Shown piece by piece: positions 15,689 through 24,849 of a stretch of 33,651 nucleotides of DNA (positions are counted from its first letter, which is position 1; every line of letters begins with the position of its first letter). The DNA is from an uncultured Alphaproteobacteria bacterium (lineage in GTDB: Bacteria > Pseudomonadota > Alphaproteobacteria > Micropepsales > Micropepsaceae), in NCBI GenBank assembly GCA_903897605.1, contig CAIUCH010000006.1, positions 1 to 33,651 on the forward strand, in the 5' to 3' direction. The notes below the pieces were generated by a model that was not told the origin of the DNA, made no database searches, and was given only the letters and a program-made list of their open reading frames with translations. The position numbers and the translations under genes were made by a program.

Positions 15689-15897
15689 CGCTTTCACTCC
15701 GCTGAATTTTCCGGGGCCGGGGGCGTGATATATGAACGGGTATAACGCCTTTTCCCGCGGGGATTTTAGGACATTCCCCTTGCCAGCGCAAAGACTTGCT
15801 TGCCGCAAAGCCGAGGGTCAAACGGGAAAATCGGCAGTCCGCGCTCTTGCCAGCAGCGCGCGCAGGATTTTCACTGCGGCCGCTCAGAGAGGACGGC

Positions 15898-16284
15898 ATG
15901 ACGCACAAGGTTCATAATATTGGCGTGGCGGCCAAAATCGGCCTCTATAGCGACGCCATCGAAACCGCGCCGAATCAGCGCTGGCTCTTCACATCGGGCA
16001 CGCCGGGGATGGATGCCGCCGGCAAACTGCCCGCCGACATCACCGGCCAGGCGGAGTTGGCCTGGGTCCATATCCTGAAAATGCTGGATGCGGCGGGAAT
16101 GACGGTCAACGATCTGGTCAAGATCACGCAATATGTGATCCGGGCCGAAGATATTCCGGCCTATGCCAAGGTCCGCGCCCGCATGCTGGGCGAGGCGCGG
16201 CCCGCCTCCATGCTGCTGGTGGTGGCGGCGCTGCCCTGGCCGCAATTTCTGCTGGAGATCGAGGCGGTCGCCGCGCGCCAATGA
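15898..16284 (+). CDS. RidA/YjgF-family protein
   Basis: This 128-residue protein belongs to the RidA (YjgF/YER057c/UK114) family. Visible features are WLFTSGTPGMDAAGKLPADI, QAELAWVHILKMLDAAGMTVNDLVKITQYVI and the C-terminal strand EARPASMLLVVAALPWPQFLLEIEAVA, with the conserved arginine before PAS. Classic RidA trimers hydrolyse reactive enamine/imine intermediates, such as 2-aminoacrylate made by PLP enzymes; many subfamilies have other or unknown activities. I chose the ATG at 15898 because AGAGGA precedes it and the family N-terminus begins there. It is divergent from the oxidoreductase operon over 209 bases, and a role in clearing reactive imines from N-heterocycle oxidation is conceivable but only inferred. 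Confidence 0.83.
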   Translation: MTHKVHNIGVAAKIGLYSDAIETAPNQRWLFTSGTPGMDAAGKLPADITGQAELAWVHILKMLDAAGMTVNDLVKITQYVIRAEDIPAYAKVRARMLGEARPASMLLVVAALPWPQFLLEIEAVAARQ

Positions 16285-16308
16285 AGTGCCAGTGAAGTGC
16301 CAGTGAAG
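16282..16308. repeat. Short tandem duplication TGAAGTGCCAG x2.5
   Basis: The 11-base unit TGAAGTGCCAG occurs at 16282-16292 and 16293-16303, then TGAAG again. It begins with the ridA stop codon and fills the 26-base gap to the convergent fadJ-like stop. It looks like replication slippage with no coding effect. Confidence 0.7.
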
Positions 16309-16310
16309 GG

Positions 16311-18362
16311 TCAGGCGAAATCGGACAGACGCTTGTTCGCCGCCGCCAGCTTTTCCAGCAGCGGCGCCGGCGCGATGGTGTATTTCTTCAGGCCCGCGAT
16401 CACCGCGCCAAAGCCGATGCTGTCGGCATAGAACATTGGCCCGCCGCGATAGGCTGGCCAGCCATAACCGTAAAGCCAGACGATATCGATATCGGAGGCA
16501 CGGCTGGATTTTCCTTCTTCCAGGATCTTGGCGCCTTCATTGATCATGGGCAGAAGGCAGCGTTCCCGGATTTCCTCTTCACCGATGGCGCGCGGCGTCA
16601 CCCCCTTGCCGGCGCGGAAATCCGTGATGATTTTCTCGGTGACGGGCGAGGGCGAGGCTTTGCGGGCGGCGTCATAGTCATAATAGCCCGACTTGGTCTT
16701 CTGGCCGCGCCGTCCTGCCTCGCACAACAGATCGCGCATGCTTTCGCCATGCGAGGTTGCGGCATCCCAGCCCAGATCCAGACCCGCCAGATCGGCCATG
16801 GCGAAGGGGCCCATGGGAAAGTCGAAATCCGTGATCACCCGGTCCACCGCGTAGGGCGAGGCGCCTTCCAGCACCAGCGCATTGGCGGCGTCCTGCCGCT
16901 GCATCAGAATGCGGTTGCCGATGAAACCATGGGCGTTGCCGGCCAGCACACCCACCTTGCCGATCGCCTTGGCGAGTTTCATCGCGGTCGCCAGTATGCT
17001 GTTTGAGGTTTTCGCGCCGCGCACGATTTCCAGCAACTTCATCACCGGCGCGGGCGAGAAGAAATGCAGGCCCAGCACATGGTCGGGCCGCGTGGTGACC
17101 GCGGCGATCTCGTCAATGTCGAGGAACGAGGTGTTGCTGGCCAGGATCGCGCCGGACCGGGCAATCTTGTCGAGCCGCGCGAAGACGTTTTTCTTTACCG
17201 CCATGTTCTCGAACACTGCTTCCACGATCAGATCGCAATCGGCGAGGTCTTCAAATTTCAGCGTGCCGGTCAACCGGCCAAAGCGGATGCGCGCCTCGTC
17301 CGCCGTCAGCCGTCCGCGCTTGACGCTTGATTCATAGCCGCTCCTGACCGCGTCCAGGCCACGCGCCAGCGCAGCGCCGTCAGCCTCGACGATGGTGACG
17401 GCAAGGCCGGCATTGGCAAAGACGGTGGCAATGCCGCCGCCCATCAGCCCGGCGCCGATTACGCCCACCTTGGTGATGGGCAGAATGGGCGTGTCATCGG
17501 CTAGGCCGGGGATTTTCCCCGCCTTGCGCTCCGCGAAGAAGGCGTAACGTTGGGCTTGGCTTTGCAGTGAATTCTTGCAGGCCAGGAAGATGCGCGACTC
17601 GAATTCCAGCCCGGAATCGAATGCCATGGTCGTGGCGGCCTCGATGCATTTGATCGCTTCACCGGGCGCCTCGAAGCCGCGGAAGTTGTGCGCAGCACGG
17701 AAGTCGGCGAAAATCTTCGGCGAGATTCCAGTGACTTTTTCGTTCAGGTCGCGGGTGCGGCGGGGGCCTTTGCCCTCTGCAATCAATTGCCGGGCGAAGG
17801 CGAGCGCGCCCTCCTTCAGTTCTTTTTCCGGCATCAATGCGTCCAGCAGTCCCAGCGCCAGCCCGTCTTGCGCGGAAATCGGCTTGCCGTCGGTGACCAT
17901 CGCCAGCGCTTTTTCCACCCCGATCAGACGTGGCAGGCGCTGGGTTCCGCCCGCGCCCGGCACCAGGCCCAACGCCACTTCCGGCTGCCCGAGTTTGGCG
18001 GAGGGCACGGCGACGCGGTAATGCCCGCACATCGCCGTCTCCAAGCCGCCGCCCAGTGCGGTGCCATGGATGGCGATCACGATGGGCTTTTTCGCGGCGT
18101 CCATCGCATTCTGCACATCGCGCAGCGAGGCGCCGGTCTGGACCTTGTCGAACTCCGATATATCGGCGCCGGCGATGAAAGTGCGGCCGGCGCAAATCAG
18201 AAGCGTTGCTTTGGTTGCCGTATCGGCTTCGGCTCCGGCCAGCGCTTCGATCAATCCTTCGCGCATGATTTGCGACAGGGCGTTGACCGGCGGCGCGTTC
18301 AAGGTGATGACGGCGATGTCACCGTCGCGGCTGAGGTCGGTGACCGGATTGATCGCACTCAT
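16311..18362 (-). CDS. Bifunctional enoyl-CoA hydratase/3-hydroxyacyl-CoA dehydrogenase
   Basis: This 683-residue fusion catalyses two successive beta-oxidation steps. The crotonase domain (about 1-190) has the oxyanion-hole sequence [15 protein letters not shown] and the two catalytic glutamates (E108; E128 in [15 protein letters not shown]). The dehydrogenase domain (about 297-590) has the NAD Rossmann motif [17 protein letters not shown] and the catalytic histidine in [15 protein letters not shown]-terminal 3HCDH repeat follows ([19 protein letters not shown]). The length and layout match the FadJ/peroxisomal multifunctional-enzyme type. Its ATG overlaps the stop of glutaryl-CoA dehydrogenase by four bases, with AGGAGA upstream. 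In this operon it can convert crotonyl-CoA to acetoacetyl-CoA, though it may also serve general fatty-acid oxidation. Confidence 0.9.
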   Translation of the reverse strand: MSAINPVTDLSRDGDIAVITLNAPPVNALSQIMREGLIEALAGAEADTATKATLLICAGRTFIAGADISEFDKVQTGASLRDVQNAMDAAKKPIVIAIHGTALGGGLETAMCGHYRVAVPSAKLGQPEVALGLVPGAGGTQRLPRLIGVEKALAMVTDGKPISAQDGLALGLLDALMPEKELKEGALAFARQLIAEGKGPRRTRDLNEKVTGISPKIFADFRAAHNFRGFEAPGEAIKCIEAATTMAFDSGLEFESRIFLACKNSLQSQAQRYAFFAERKAGKIPGLADDTPILPITKVGVIGAGLMGGGIATVFANAGLAVTIVEADGAALARGLDAVRSGYESSVKRGRLTADEARIRFGRLTGTLKFEDLADCDLIVEAVFENMAVKKNVFARLDKIARSGAILASNTSFLDIDEIAAVTTRPDHVLGLHFFSPAPVMKLLEIVRGAKTSNSILATAMKLAKAIGKVGVLAGNAHGFIGNRILMQRQDAANALVLEGASPYAVDRVITDFDFPMGPFAMADLAGLDLGWDAATSHGESMRDLLCEAGRRGQKTKSGYYDYDAARKASPSPVTEKIITDFRAGKGVTPRAIGEEEIRERCLLPMINEGAKILEEGKSSRASDIDIVWLYGYGWPAYRGGPMFYADSIGFGAVIAGLKKYTIAPAPLLEKLAAANKRLSDFA

Positions 18363-19555
18363 GCTTTCTCCTGCTGGAAGGCCTGCAGGCCTGTCTGGGC
18401 GCGGCCCAGGATCAAGGCATGCACATCGTGAGTGCCTTCATAGGTGTTGACGGCTTCCAGATTCAGCATGTGGCGGATCACCGGATAGGCGTCCGAGACG
18501 CCGTTGCCGCCCAGCATGTCGCGTGCCTCCCGCGCGATCGCCAGGGCCTTGCCGCAATTGTTGCGTTTCATCAGCGAGATCAGCGGCACCGCCGCCGTGC
18601 CGTCATCCATCATCCGGCCCAGGCGCAATGCGCCGTTCAGGCCCAGGGCGATTTCCGTTTGCATGTCGGCCAGCTTCTTCTGCACCAGCTGGGTGGCGGC
18701 CAGGGGCCGGCCGAACTGTTTGCGGTCCAGCGTATATTGCCGCGCCGCCTGCCAGCAGGATTCGGCGGCGCCCATCGCGCCCCAGGCAATGCCGAAACGG
18801 GCACGGTTGAGACAGGAAAAGGGCCCGGCCAGGCCCTGAACGCCAGGCAGCAAAGCATCCTGCGCCACCCGCACATCGTCCAGCACGATTTCGCCGGTGA
18901 CGCTGGCGCGCAGCGAGAATTTGCCGTCGATGCGCGGTGTGGAAAATCCCTTGGCGCCGCGTTCGACCAGAAAGCCGCGGATTTTTCCATCCAGCTTCGC
19001 CCACACCACCGCGACATCGGCGACCGGCGAATTGGTGATCCACATTTTCGCGCCGCTGAGACGATAGCCCGCGCCATCCTTCACCGCGCGTGTCACCATG
19101 CCGCCGGGATCGGAGCCGTGATCCGGTTCGGTGAGGCCGAAACAGCCGATCAATGCGCCGCTCGCCAGGCCAGGCAGATATTTCTTTTTCTGCGCGTCGC
19201 TGCCGAATGCGAAAATCGGATGCATCACCAGAGAATTCTGCACGCTCATGGCCGAGCGATAGCCGGAATCCACCCGCTCCATCTCGCGCGCCACCAGGCC
19301 ATAGCAGGTGTAGGAAAGTCCGCCGCCGCCATACTCTTCCGGCAGGGTCAGGCCGAGAAAGCCCATCTCGCCCATTTCGCGCATGATCGCGGTGTCGAAA
19401 ACTTCATTGCGGAACGCGTCCTGTATGCGCGGCGTAAGCTTGTCCGCCGCATAATCGTGTGCCGATTTCGCCACCATGCGCTCTTCCACGGAAAGCTGGG
19501 ATTCCAGCAGGAAAGGGTCGGCCCAATCGAAATGTGTTTTCTCCAGGTCGCTCAT
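18359..19555 (-). CDS. gcdH: Glutaryl-CoA dehydrogenase
   Basis: This 398-residue FAD enzyme of the acyl-CoA dehydrogenase family oxidises and decarboxylates glutaryl-CoA to crotonyl-CoA plus CO2. It carries the group-specific substrate-site sequence [17 protein letters not shown], containing the Arg and Ser that bind the glutaryl carboxylate. It also has the N-terminal signature [10 protein letters not shown]...EERM and the catalytic base in [17 protein letters not shown] (E373). The FAD-binding segments [13 protein letters not shown] and KMWITNSP are intact. Length and motifs are full. It is translationally coupled at both ends, to the hydrolase-like gene upstream (19552-19555) and the enoyl-CoA hydratase/dehydrogenase downstream (18359-18362). 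This suggests a glutaryl-CoA degradation unit, as used for lysine, tryptophan or dicarboxylates. Confidence 0.93.
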   Translation of the reverse strand: MSDLEKTHFDWADPFLLESQLSVEERMVAKSAHDYAADKLTPRIQDAFRNEVFDTAIMREMGEMGFLGLTLPEEYGGGGLSYTCYGLVAREMERVDSGYRSAMSVQNSLVMHPIFAFGSDAQKKKYLPGLASGALIGCFGLTEPDHGSDPGGMVTRAVKDGAGYRLSGAKMWITNSPVADVAVVWAKLDGKIRGFLVERGAKGFSTPRIDGKFSLRASVTGEIVLDDVRVAQDALLPGVQGLAGPFSCLNRARFGIAWGAMGAAESCWQAARQYTLDRKQFGRPLAATQLVQKKLADMQTEIALGLNGALRLGRMMDDGTAAVPLISLMKRNNCGKALAIAREARDMLGGNGVSDAYPVIRHMLNLEAVNTYEGTHDVHALILGRAQTGLQAFQQEKA

Positions 19556-20610
19556 CTGTGGGCCTTTGTTTTGAACTTTGCGGCTTTCGCCGGTATCCCG
19601 GGCGCGGCAGATTTGGGCGGCGGCGGGAAGGTATTCGCGATGAAGTCTTCCATATCGGCAACGGGTTTGGCGCTGGCGGCGGCATCTGGCGTGTCGGCCT
19701 TTGCAAAATCCTGACCCAGATCGGGATAGATCACCATGTCCGATGGAACATGCTGGGACTTCAGCGCGTCATACAGTTTCTGCGACTGGGCCGGCGGCAC
19801 CAGCGTATCGGCGCCACCCTGCTGGATCAAAAAGGGCGGGCTCATGGACTCTATATAAGAGAGCGGGCTGGCGGCATGAACGATTCCGGGCGCGCAATCC
19901 GCCAGCTCGCAGCCCAGATAGGCGCCCAGACGCGTGGCCGCACCGGGCTCGGGCGTGTGTCCCGCATCGGCATCCCAACTGGCAAAGTCGGTCGGACCAA
20001 ACCAGTCGATCACGCCCTGCACGCAGTCCGACGCCATCGGCGCCTTGGATTTCGCATCTGCTGCGGGTTCAAGCGTGGTGACACCACAGCTGGTTCCCAC
20101 AATGGCGGCGATCTGACCCCCGGCCTCGGCGCCCCACACCATGACGCGGGTGGTGTCGATGCCGTAATCGGTGGCGTGACCGCGCAGCCAGCGCAGGGCG
20201 GACTTCACATCCTGTACCGGGCCCGGAAAATGCGCTTCGCCGGACAGACGATAATTCACGCTCGCCACCACATAACCCTTGGCGGCCAGGGCGGCGAGGG
20301 TGGCGGGGAAATTGTCGAAGCCGGTTTGATGCCGCGCGTCGCCCCCCGACCAACCGCCGCCATGCACGAAGACGATGGCGGGCCGTGGTGAATCCTTGGG
20401 CTTGGCTGGCACTTGATAGAGATCGAGCGTCAGGGGCCGAAAGCCTTCGATCGTCGCATAGGAGAGATCGCGCGCAACGGTGACGCCGTCTGGAAAGGCA
20501 ACATTTTGATTGATGTCAGACGGTGCGGGTTTGTTCACCGCCGCATCCGCGGCTGACAGTGCGGCAAGCGCAAACAGAGCGCTCAGAAAACTTCTTCGCA
20601 TCATCGTCAT
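19552..20610 (-). CDS. Alpha/beta-hydrolase-like secreted protein lacking the catalytic Ser and His
   Basis: This 352-residue protein has an N-terminal signal peptide (cleavage near SAADAAV) and the fold of the carboxylesterase/HSL group. It has the oxyanion-hole motif [35 protein letters not shown], and the Asp-bearing strand [16 protein letters not shown]. The nucleophile elbow, normally GxSAGG, reads VWGAEAGGQ, with Glu in place of the catalytic Ser. The C-terminal position where GHGF is usual reads DLGQDFAKA, with no histidine. Two of the three catalytic residues are therefore missing, so ordinary esterase activity is unlikely. The frame is intact, and its stop overlaps gcdH. It may be a binding pseudo-enzyme or use altered chemistry. 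ATG at 20608-20610 follows GGAAG; the frame's extension to 20790 has no signal-peptide character. Confidence 0.75.
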   Translation of the reverse strand: MTMMRRSFLSALFALAALSAADAAVNKPAPSDINQNVAFPDGVTVARDLSYATIEGFRPLTLDLYQVPAKPKDSPRPAIVFVHGGGWSGGDARHQTGFDNFPATLAALAAKGYVVASVNYRLSGEAHFPGPVQDVKSALRWLRGHATDYGIDTTRVMVWGAEAGGQIAAIVGTSCGVTTLEPAADAKSKAPMASDCVQGVIDWFGPTDFASWDADAGHTPEPGAATRLGAYLGCELADCAPGIVHAASPLSYIESMSPPFLIQQGGADTLVPPAQSQKLYDALKSQHVPSDMVIYPDLGQDFAKADTPDAAASAKPVADMEDFIANTFPPPPKSAAPGIPAKAAKFKTKAHR

Positions 20611-21158
20611 ATGTCCGCTTCCGCATCCCGAAAGTGTCACGCGCTCCCGGCCGTTGCAACGCCAGGCGGCGACTGCCGCTGCCTCCGGCGCGCTCGTGAT
20701 CGGTGGCGCTGGCCGAACGCGATGATGTGCGATTTTCCCCCCGCATTTCCAAACGCGCCGGTGCGGCCGAGGCGGTTTTCGAGGAAGCAAAGAATGACTG
20801 CGGTATGATCGTCATAGGGGAGATCTCGCGGCTCGGCGAAGAACTTCTCTTCGGCAACACCGCCGGCGTCTTCTGGGATTGAAGAATCCGCCACCGTTGA
20901 CGGCGTCTTGCGCTCGGATGGAGGTCTTTTTGTCGCTGGGTCGTTTCAGGCCCCTCCCGGTGCAACGGAGGCTGAAATTCAAAATTTTGGACATTTCAGC
21001 AATTTTATTACCCAATTTTGCGTTCATTTCTTCACCCTGATCACTTGAACCGCCCTCTGTGACCCAAAAACACCAGGAAATCCGCGGTCTTTTCTTGAGG
21101 CAGGAGTGTTTTCTCTGATATTTTTGCGGGAACGCCGGGCTGCCGGTATAGGACGGGT
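20611..21158. other. 548-base non-coding region between divergent genes
   Basis: This region lies between the hydrolase-like gene (leftward) and the barrel-like gene (rightward). Open frames within it (for example 20812-21333 minus) have no recognisable product or ribosome-binding site. The right half (about 20965-21030) is AT-rich and contains the inverted repeat at 20971-21000. A weak promoter-like pair (TTGAGG, then TGATAT) precedes the rightward gene. I see no RNA family. Confidence 0.45.
20971..21000. repeat. 30-base AT-rich inverted repeat upstream of the barrel-like gene
   Basis: Perfect arms GCTGAAAT (20971-20978) and ATTTCAGC (20993-21000) flank 14 bases that themselves contain the palindrome CAAAATTTTG (20980-20989). 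It is about 160 bases upstream of the start at 21159. The nested palindromes in an AT-rich patch suggest a protein-binding site rather than a terminator, since no T-tract follows. Confidence 0.45.
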
Positions 21159-22265
21159 ATGAACCGCTGTTTTCAGGCTGCTTTTTTCGCGGCCGGTCTT
21201 GTCGCCTTCTCGGGACAGGCCGGAGCGGCGGAATTGCACCTGCCGCCCAGCCTGACCGCTTTCGGCGCGGCCGAAAATGTTTCGGTATCTTCGGCCGCGA
21301 CGCTTTCCGACACCGTTCTTGCCGGGCCGGCATCGCGCCTCAGCCAGGATGCCTTGGCGGGTGAACCGTTGACCCTGCGGACCAGCTTTGGCACGGCGTC
21401 CACGCTGCATGATTTTGCCGCCAGTGTCGCGCTCAGCGACCGGCTCGCGATCGATACCGGCTATAATATCGATCTCACCCAGCGTTTCGACAATTATGAC
21501 GGCATGCAATCGCCGCTGATCGCCGATCCCGGCCTGATCGGGCTTGCCAATGGCGGTCACTATGCCGGCGCGACCTATATGCCGGCTTCCGGGCTTCATG
21601 TCCGCCTGGGCACGACGCAGTGGAGCGACCGGCTTGATCGCTTGGCATTGCAACCCACCGCGACCGGTCTACCGCTGGCTTATGATCGGGGATATTCCCA
21701 ATCCCTGGTGGCGGGCGTGTCCTGGGACATGAACAGCTGGGCGAATTTTGGCGTCAGCGCGATCGACAATGTTCAGCAAGGCTTCGGTGCGGTCGCCAAT
21801 CTCACTTCCAATGACAGGATCAGCACCCAGGCGCTGGAGATGACGGCGCATCTGAAGCTGGGCAATGGCTGGGTGACTACGGCGTCCTACAGCCAGGGCC
21901 TGAGCCAGCTCGATCAGCGCAGCCAGCTGCCCACCATCGATACCCGTTCCTATTCCATCGCAATCGCCAAGCATGGCTTGTTCGGCGAGGACGCGCTGGG
22001 CTTCTCCTTCTCGCGCCCAACATTGGGCGTGCTCGACAACGGGTTCAGTGCGGTTTCGGCGTCCGGCGACCTGCCGCCCATGTTCATCGCCAATGACCGT
22101 TTCTCCAACCAGACCCAGGAAACGGATCTGCAGCTGGGCTATGTCACCAGCTTCCTGGACGGCGCCCTGGCCTTGCAGGCCAACGCCGCCTACCAGATGA
22201 ATTATCAAGGGCAGACCGGCGCCACATCGGTTTCGCTGCTTAGCCGCGCCAAGATCAAATTCTAG
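21159..22265 (+). CDS. Predicted outer-membrane beta-barrel protein, function unknown
   Basis: This 368-residue protein has a clear signal peptide (hydrophobic 7-20, cleavage near AGA|AELH). The mature part is rich in Gly, Ser, Thr, Asn and Leu with alternating strand patterns such as FAASVALSDRLAIDTGYNI, SLVAGVSWDMNSWANFGVSA and WVTTASYSQGLSQL, and it ends in phenylalanine (RAKIKF), as beta-barrel proteins recognised by the BAM machinery do. From memory, the segment SYSIAIAKHGLFGEDALGFS resembles the C-terminal barrel region of some alphaproteobacterial autotransporter-type proteases, but no protease domain is present. I do not recognise the gene. AGGA lies six bases before ATG. It appears to be a single-gene unit, as EttA starts 68 bases on with its own ribosome-binding site. 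Confidence 0.65.
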   Translation: MNRCFQAAFFAAGLVAFSGQAGAAELHLPPSLTAFGAAENVSVSSAATLSDTVLAGPASRLSQDALAGEPLTLRTSFGTASTLHDFAASVALSDRLAIDTGYNIDLTQRFDNYDGMQSPLIADPGLIGLANGGHYAGATYMPASGLHVRLGTTQWSDRLDRLALQPTATGLPLAYDRGYSQSLVAGVSWDMNSWANFGVSAIDNVQQGFGAVANLTSNDRISTQALEMTAHLKLGNGWVTTASYSQGLSQLDQRSQLPTIDTRSYSIAIAKHGLFGEDALGFSFSRPTLGVLDNGFSAVSASGDLPPMFIANDRFSNQTQETDLQLGYVTSFLDGALALQANAAYQMNYQGQTGATSVSLLSRAKIKF

Positions 22266-22333
22266 GCGCGTTGCGATGGCCGCTGGCCTTCGCTAAAAGC
22301 CACTCCTCTCTCGCCGTACAAAGGAAACCCAGC

Positions 22334-23992
22334 ATGGCCGGGCCGCAATTCGTTTATGTGATGAAGGGTCTGTCCAAGACCTATCCCGGCGGCAAGCAGG
22401 TGCTGAAGGAGATCTGGCTGAGCTTCTATCCCGGCGCCAAGATCGGCATCGTCGGCGTCAACGGTTCGGGTAAGTCCACCTTGATGAGGATCATGGCGGG
22501 GATGGACAAGGATTTCACCGGTGACGCCTGGGCCGCGGACGGTGTCCGGATGGGCTATCTCAGCCAGGAACCGCAGCTGGATCCGGCCAAGGATGTGCGC
22601 GGCAATGTGATGGAAGGCGTCGCCAAGAAACAGGCGCTGGTCGACCGCTTCAATGAGATCGCCGCCAACTATACCGATGAGACCGCCGACGAGATGGCGA
22701 AACTGCAAGACGAGATCGAAGCGCAAGGCTTGTGGGATCTGGACTCGAAGGTTGATCAGGCGATGGACGCGCTGCGCTGCCCCGATCCGGATGCGAAAGT
22801 CGAAACCCTTTCGGGTGGCGAGCGCCGCCGTGTCGCGCTGTGCCGCCTCTTGCTCGATGCGCCGGACATCCTTCTGCTCGACGAACCCACCAACCATCTC
22901 GACGCGGAATCGGTGGAATGGCTTGAAGCGACGCTGCGCGACTATAAGGGTTGCGTGATCCTGGTCACCCATGACCGCTATTTCCTCGACAATGTCACCA
23001 GCTGGATTCTGGAACTGGATCGCGGCAAAGGCATCCCGCACGAAGGCAATTACTCCTCTTTCCTGGAGATCCAGGAAAAGCGCCTGAAGCAGGAATCGAA
23101 TGAGGAAGCTGCGCAGAAGCGCACCATCGCGCGCGAGCGCGAATGGATCAAACAGTCGCCCAAGGCGCGTCAGGCCAAATCCAAGGCGCGCATCAACTCC
23201 TATGAAGAATTGGTGGCCAAATCGCAGGAACAACGCGCCAACACCGCCCAGATCATGATTCCGGTCTCCGAACGGCTGGGCGATCTGGTGATCGAGGCCG
23301 AGAATCTTTCCAAGGGATATGGCGATCGCCTGTTATACGAAAATGTGAATTTCAAATTGCCGCCCGGCGGTATTGTCGGCGTCATCGGCCCCAATGGCGC
23401 GGGCAAGACCACACTTTTTCGTTTACTGACAGGTCAGGAAAAGCCCGATGGCGGCATCCTGAGGATCGGCTCCACCGTGCAGATCGGCTATGTCGACCAA
23501 TCGCGCGACGCGCTCAATCCCAACAAGAATGTGTGGGAGGAAATTTCCGGCGGCACCGACATCATCGAATTCGGCAAGACCAAGATCAATTCCCGGGCCT
23601 ATGTCGGCGCCTTTGCCTTCAAGGGTGGCGATCAGCAGAAGAAAGTGGGCCAGTTATCGGGCGGCGAGCGCAACCGGGTGCATCTGGCCAAGATGCTGAA
23701 GTCGGGCGCCAATCTTCTGCTGCTGGACGAACCCACCAACGATCTGGATGTGGACACCCTGCGCGCCCTGGAGTCCGCGCTGGAGGAATTCGCCGGCTGC
23801 GCCATGATCATCAGCCATGACCGCTGGTTCCTAGACCGTATTGCCACCCACATGCTGGCTTTCGAAGGCGACAGCCATGTCGAATGGTTCGAGGGCAATT
23901 ATCACGACTATGAGGCCGACAAGAAGCGCCGCCTGGGCATCGACGCGGATCAACCGCGCCGGATCAAATACAAGCGCTTCGCGAGAGCCTAA
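22334..23992 (+). CDS. ettA: Energy-dependent translational throttle protein EttA (ABC-F)
   Basis: This 552-residue soluble ABC-F ATPase lacks membrane segments and carries two nucleotide-binding domains. They contain Walker A GVNGSGKST and GPNGAGKTT, signatures LSGGERRRVALCRLLL and LSGGERNRVHLAKML, and Walker B LLLDEPTNHLD and LLLDEPTNDLD. The linker between them (about 240-320) is the P-site-tRNA interaction motif region, with KQSPKARQAKSKARI. The N-terminus YVMKGLSKTYPGGKQVLKEI is diagnostic of EttA. It binds the ribosomal E site and tunes the first peptide-bond step to the ATP/ADP ratio. I chose ATG at 22334 because AAGGAAA precedes it and family members begin here; the frame extends to 22271 without similarity. 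Confidence 0.95.
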   Translation: MAGPQFVYVMKGLSKTYPGGKQVLKEIWLSFYPGAKIGIVGVNGSGKSTLMRIMAGMDKDFTGDAWAADGVRMGYLSQEPQLDPAKDVRGNVMEGVAKKQALVDRFNEIAANYTDETADEMAKLQDEIEAQGLWDLDSKVDQAMDALRCPDPDAKVETLSGGERRRVALCRLLLDAPDILLLDEPTNHLDAESVEWLEATLRDYKGCVILVTHDRYFLDNVTSWILELDRGKGIPHEGNYSSFLEIQEKRLKQESNEEAAQKRTIAREREWIKQSPKARQAKSKARINSYEELVAKSQEQRANTAQIMIPVSERLGDLVIEAENLSKGYGDRLLYENVNFKLPPGGIVGVIGPNGAGKTTLFRLLTGQEKPDGGILRIGSTVQIGYVDQSRDALNPNKNVWEEISGGTDIIEFGKTKINSRAYVGAFAFKGGDQQKKVGQLSGGERNRVHLAKMLKSGANLLLLDEPTNDLDVDTLRALESALEEFAGCAMIISHDRWFLDRIATHMLAFEGDSHVEWFEGNYHDYEADKKRRLGIDADQPRRIKYKRFARA

Positions 23993-24041
23993 CGGTACCA
24001 GCGCGAGAGATTTTGGCTGCTGGCCAGGAGCGGCGCGCGGA

Positions 24042-24065
24042 GCGTGCGCTAGCACGTGAGCACGC
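24042..24065. repeat. GC-rich hairpin between convergent ettA and mlaC-like genes
   Basis: Arms GCGTGC (24042-24047) and GCACGC (24060-24065) enclose a 12-base loop; a competing CGTGC-GCTA-GCACG hairpin uses the same bases. It is in the 124-base convergent gap. No T-tract follows on either strand, so a terminator role is only possible. Confidence 0.25.
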
Positions 24066-24116
24066 GCGGTTTATAGCGCCAGCGTATGAACGCCAGCGGT
24101 CAAAAGATCCGCGCGT

Positions 24117-24761
24117 TCAGCCGCCTCTGAATTGTTTCGCCAGGTCGCTGAGATGGGTAATCAGGGTGTGGATGTTGCCATTGTTCTGGCCCAGGAAGGA
24201 GGTGAACTGGTCGCGCTCCTCCAGCGCCAGCCAGATGCCGGCCACCGAGAAATCCACCACCACCGGCTTGCCGCCGGCGTCGGTGCGGACGCGGAAGTCC
24301 ACTTCCAGCGGCTGCTGCCCGGAATGGTCGCTGGAATCGAGCAGCTGGGTGGCGACGATGAAATCGTCCGCGGCGCGGGTCTGGCTCCCGGTTACTTTCA
24401 GCGTCTGCCCGGCATATTTGGCGAAGTAGGATTGATAGACCGCCACGGCATAATTTTGGAAAGCGCCGTCGAAAGCGGCAAGATCGGCCGGGCTGGCGGT
24501 GCGGCGATATTGGCCCAGGGTAAAATCCGCGATGCGTTTCATATCCGTCAGGCCGAGCAGAAAGGATTCGAATTGGACACGGCGCTGCTCGGTCGAGAGC
24601 TGTTTGTTGTTCAGCAGTTCGAGCCCCTTATGGATATTGTCCTGGACAAAATCCTCGGCCGGATTGGCGGCGGCGAATGCGGGACCGGCAAGCAGAGCCG
24701 CCGAGAAGGCCAGCATTGTGGCCAGACAGGTCCGGCGCGGGATCGGCACGAAGCGCATCAT
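24117..24761 (-). CDS. MlaC/Ttg2D-family periplasmic phospholipid-binding protein
   Basis: This 214-residue protein has a signal peptide (TCLATMLAFSAALLAGPAFA|AA) and the MlaC fold signature: AAANPAEDFVQDNIHKGLELLNN, RVQFESFLLGLTDMKRIADFTLGQYRR, and the C-terminal VDFRVRTDAGGKPVVVDFSVAGIWLALEERDQFTSFL. The family shuttles phospholipids across the periplasm between the outer-membrane MlaA complex and the inner-membrane MlaFEDB transporter; a relative, HpnM, occurs in hopanoid producers. The start is ATG at 24759-24761 (MMRFVPIP), which gives a proper signal peptide; the frame's extension to 25100 runs antiparallel through family-unlike sequence inside mlaA. It follows the MlaA gene after 88 bases on the same strand. 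No ATPase, permease or MCE gene is nearby. Confidence 0.87.
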   Translation of the reverse strand: MMRFVPIPRRTCLATMLAFSAALLAGPAFAAANPAEDFVQDNIHKGLELLNNKQLSTEQRRVQFESFLLGLTDMKRIADFTLGQYRRTASPADLAAFDGAFQNYAVAVYQSYFAKYAGQTLKVTGSQTRAADDFIVATQLLDSSDHSGQQPLEVDFRVRTDAGGKPVVVDFSVAGIWLALEERDQFTSFLGQNNGNIHTLITHLSDLAKQFRGG

Positions 24762-24849
24762 GATTCCGTTCTTTCGGGAGACATTAGGGTCGCGGTTGCA
24801 TATGGCAAGTTCAAGGCGGGAACCCAAGGTTCTTAACATGAAACCGGGT

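Noticed and set aside
14375..15745. 456-residue open frame antisense to the molybdopterin and Fe-S subunits
   Set aside because: Composition-driven shadow of two well-supported genes; no recognisable protein features.
24820..24832. Small GAACC/GGTTC hairpin between mlaA and mlaC-like genes
   Set aside because: Five-bp stem with a three-base loop and no T-tract; too weak to call a terminator.
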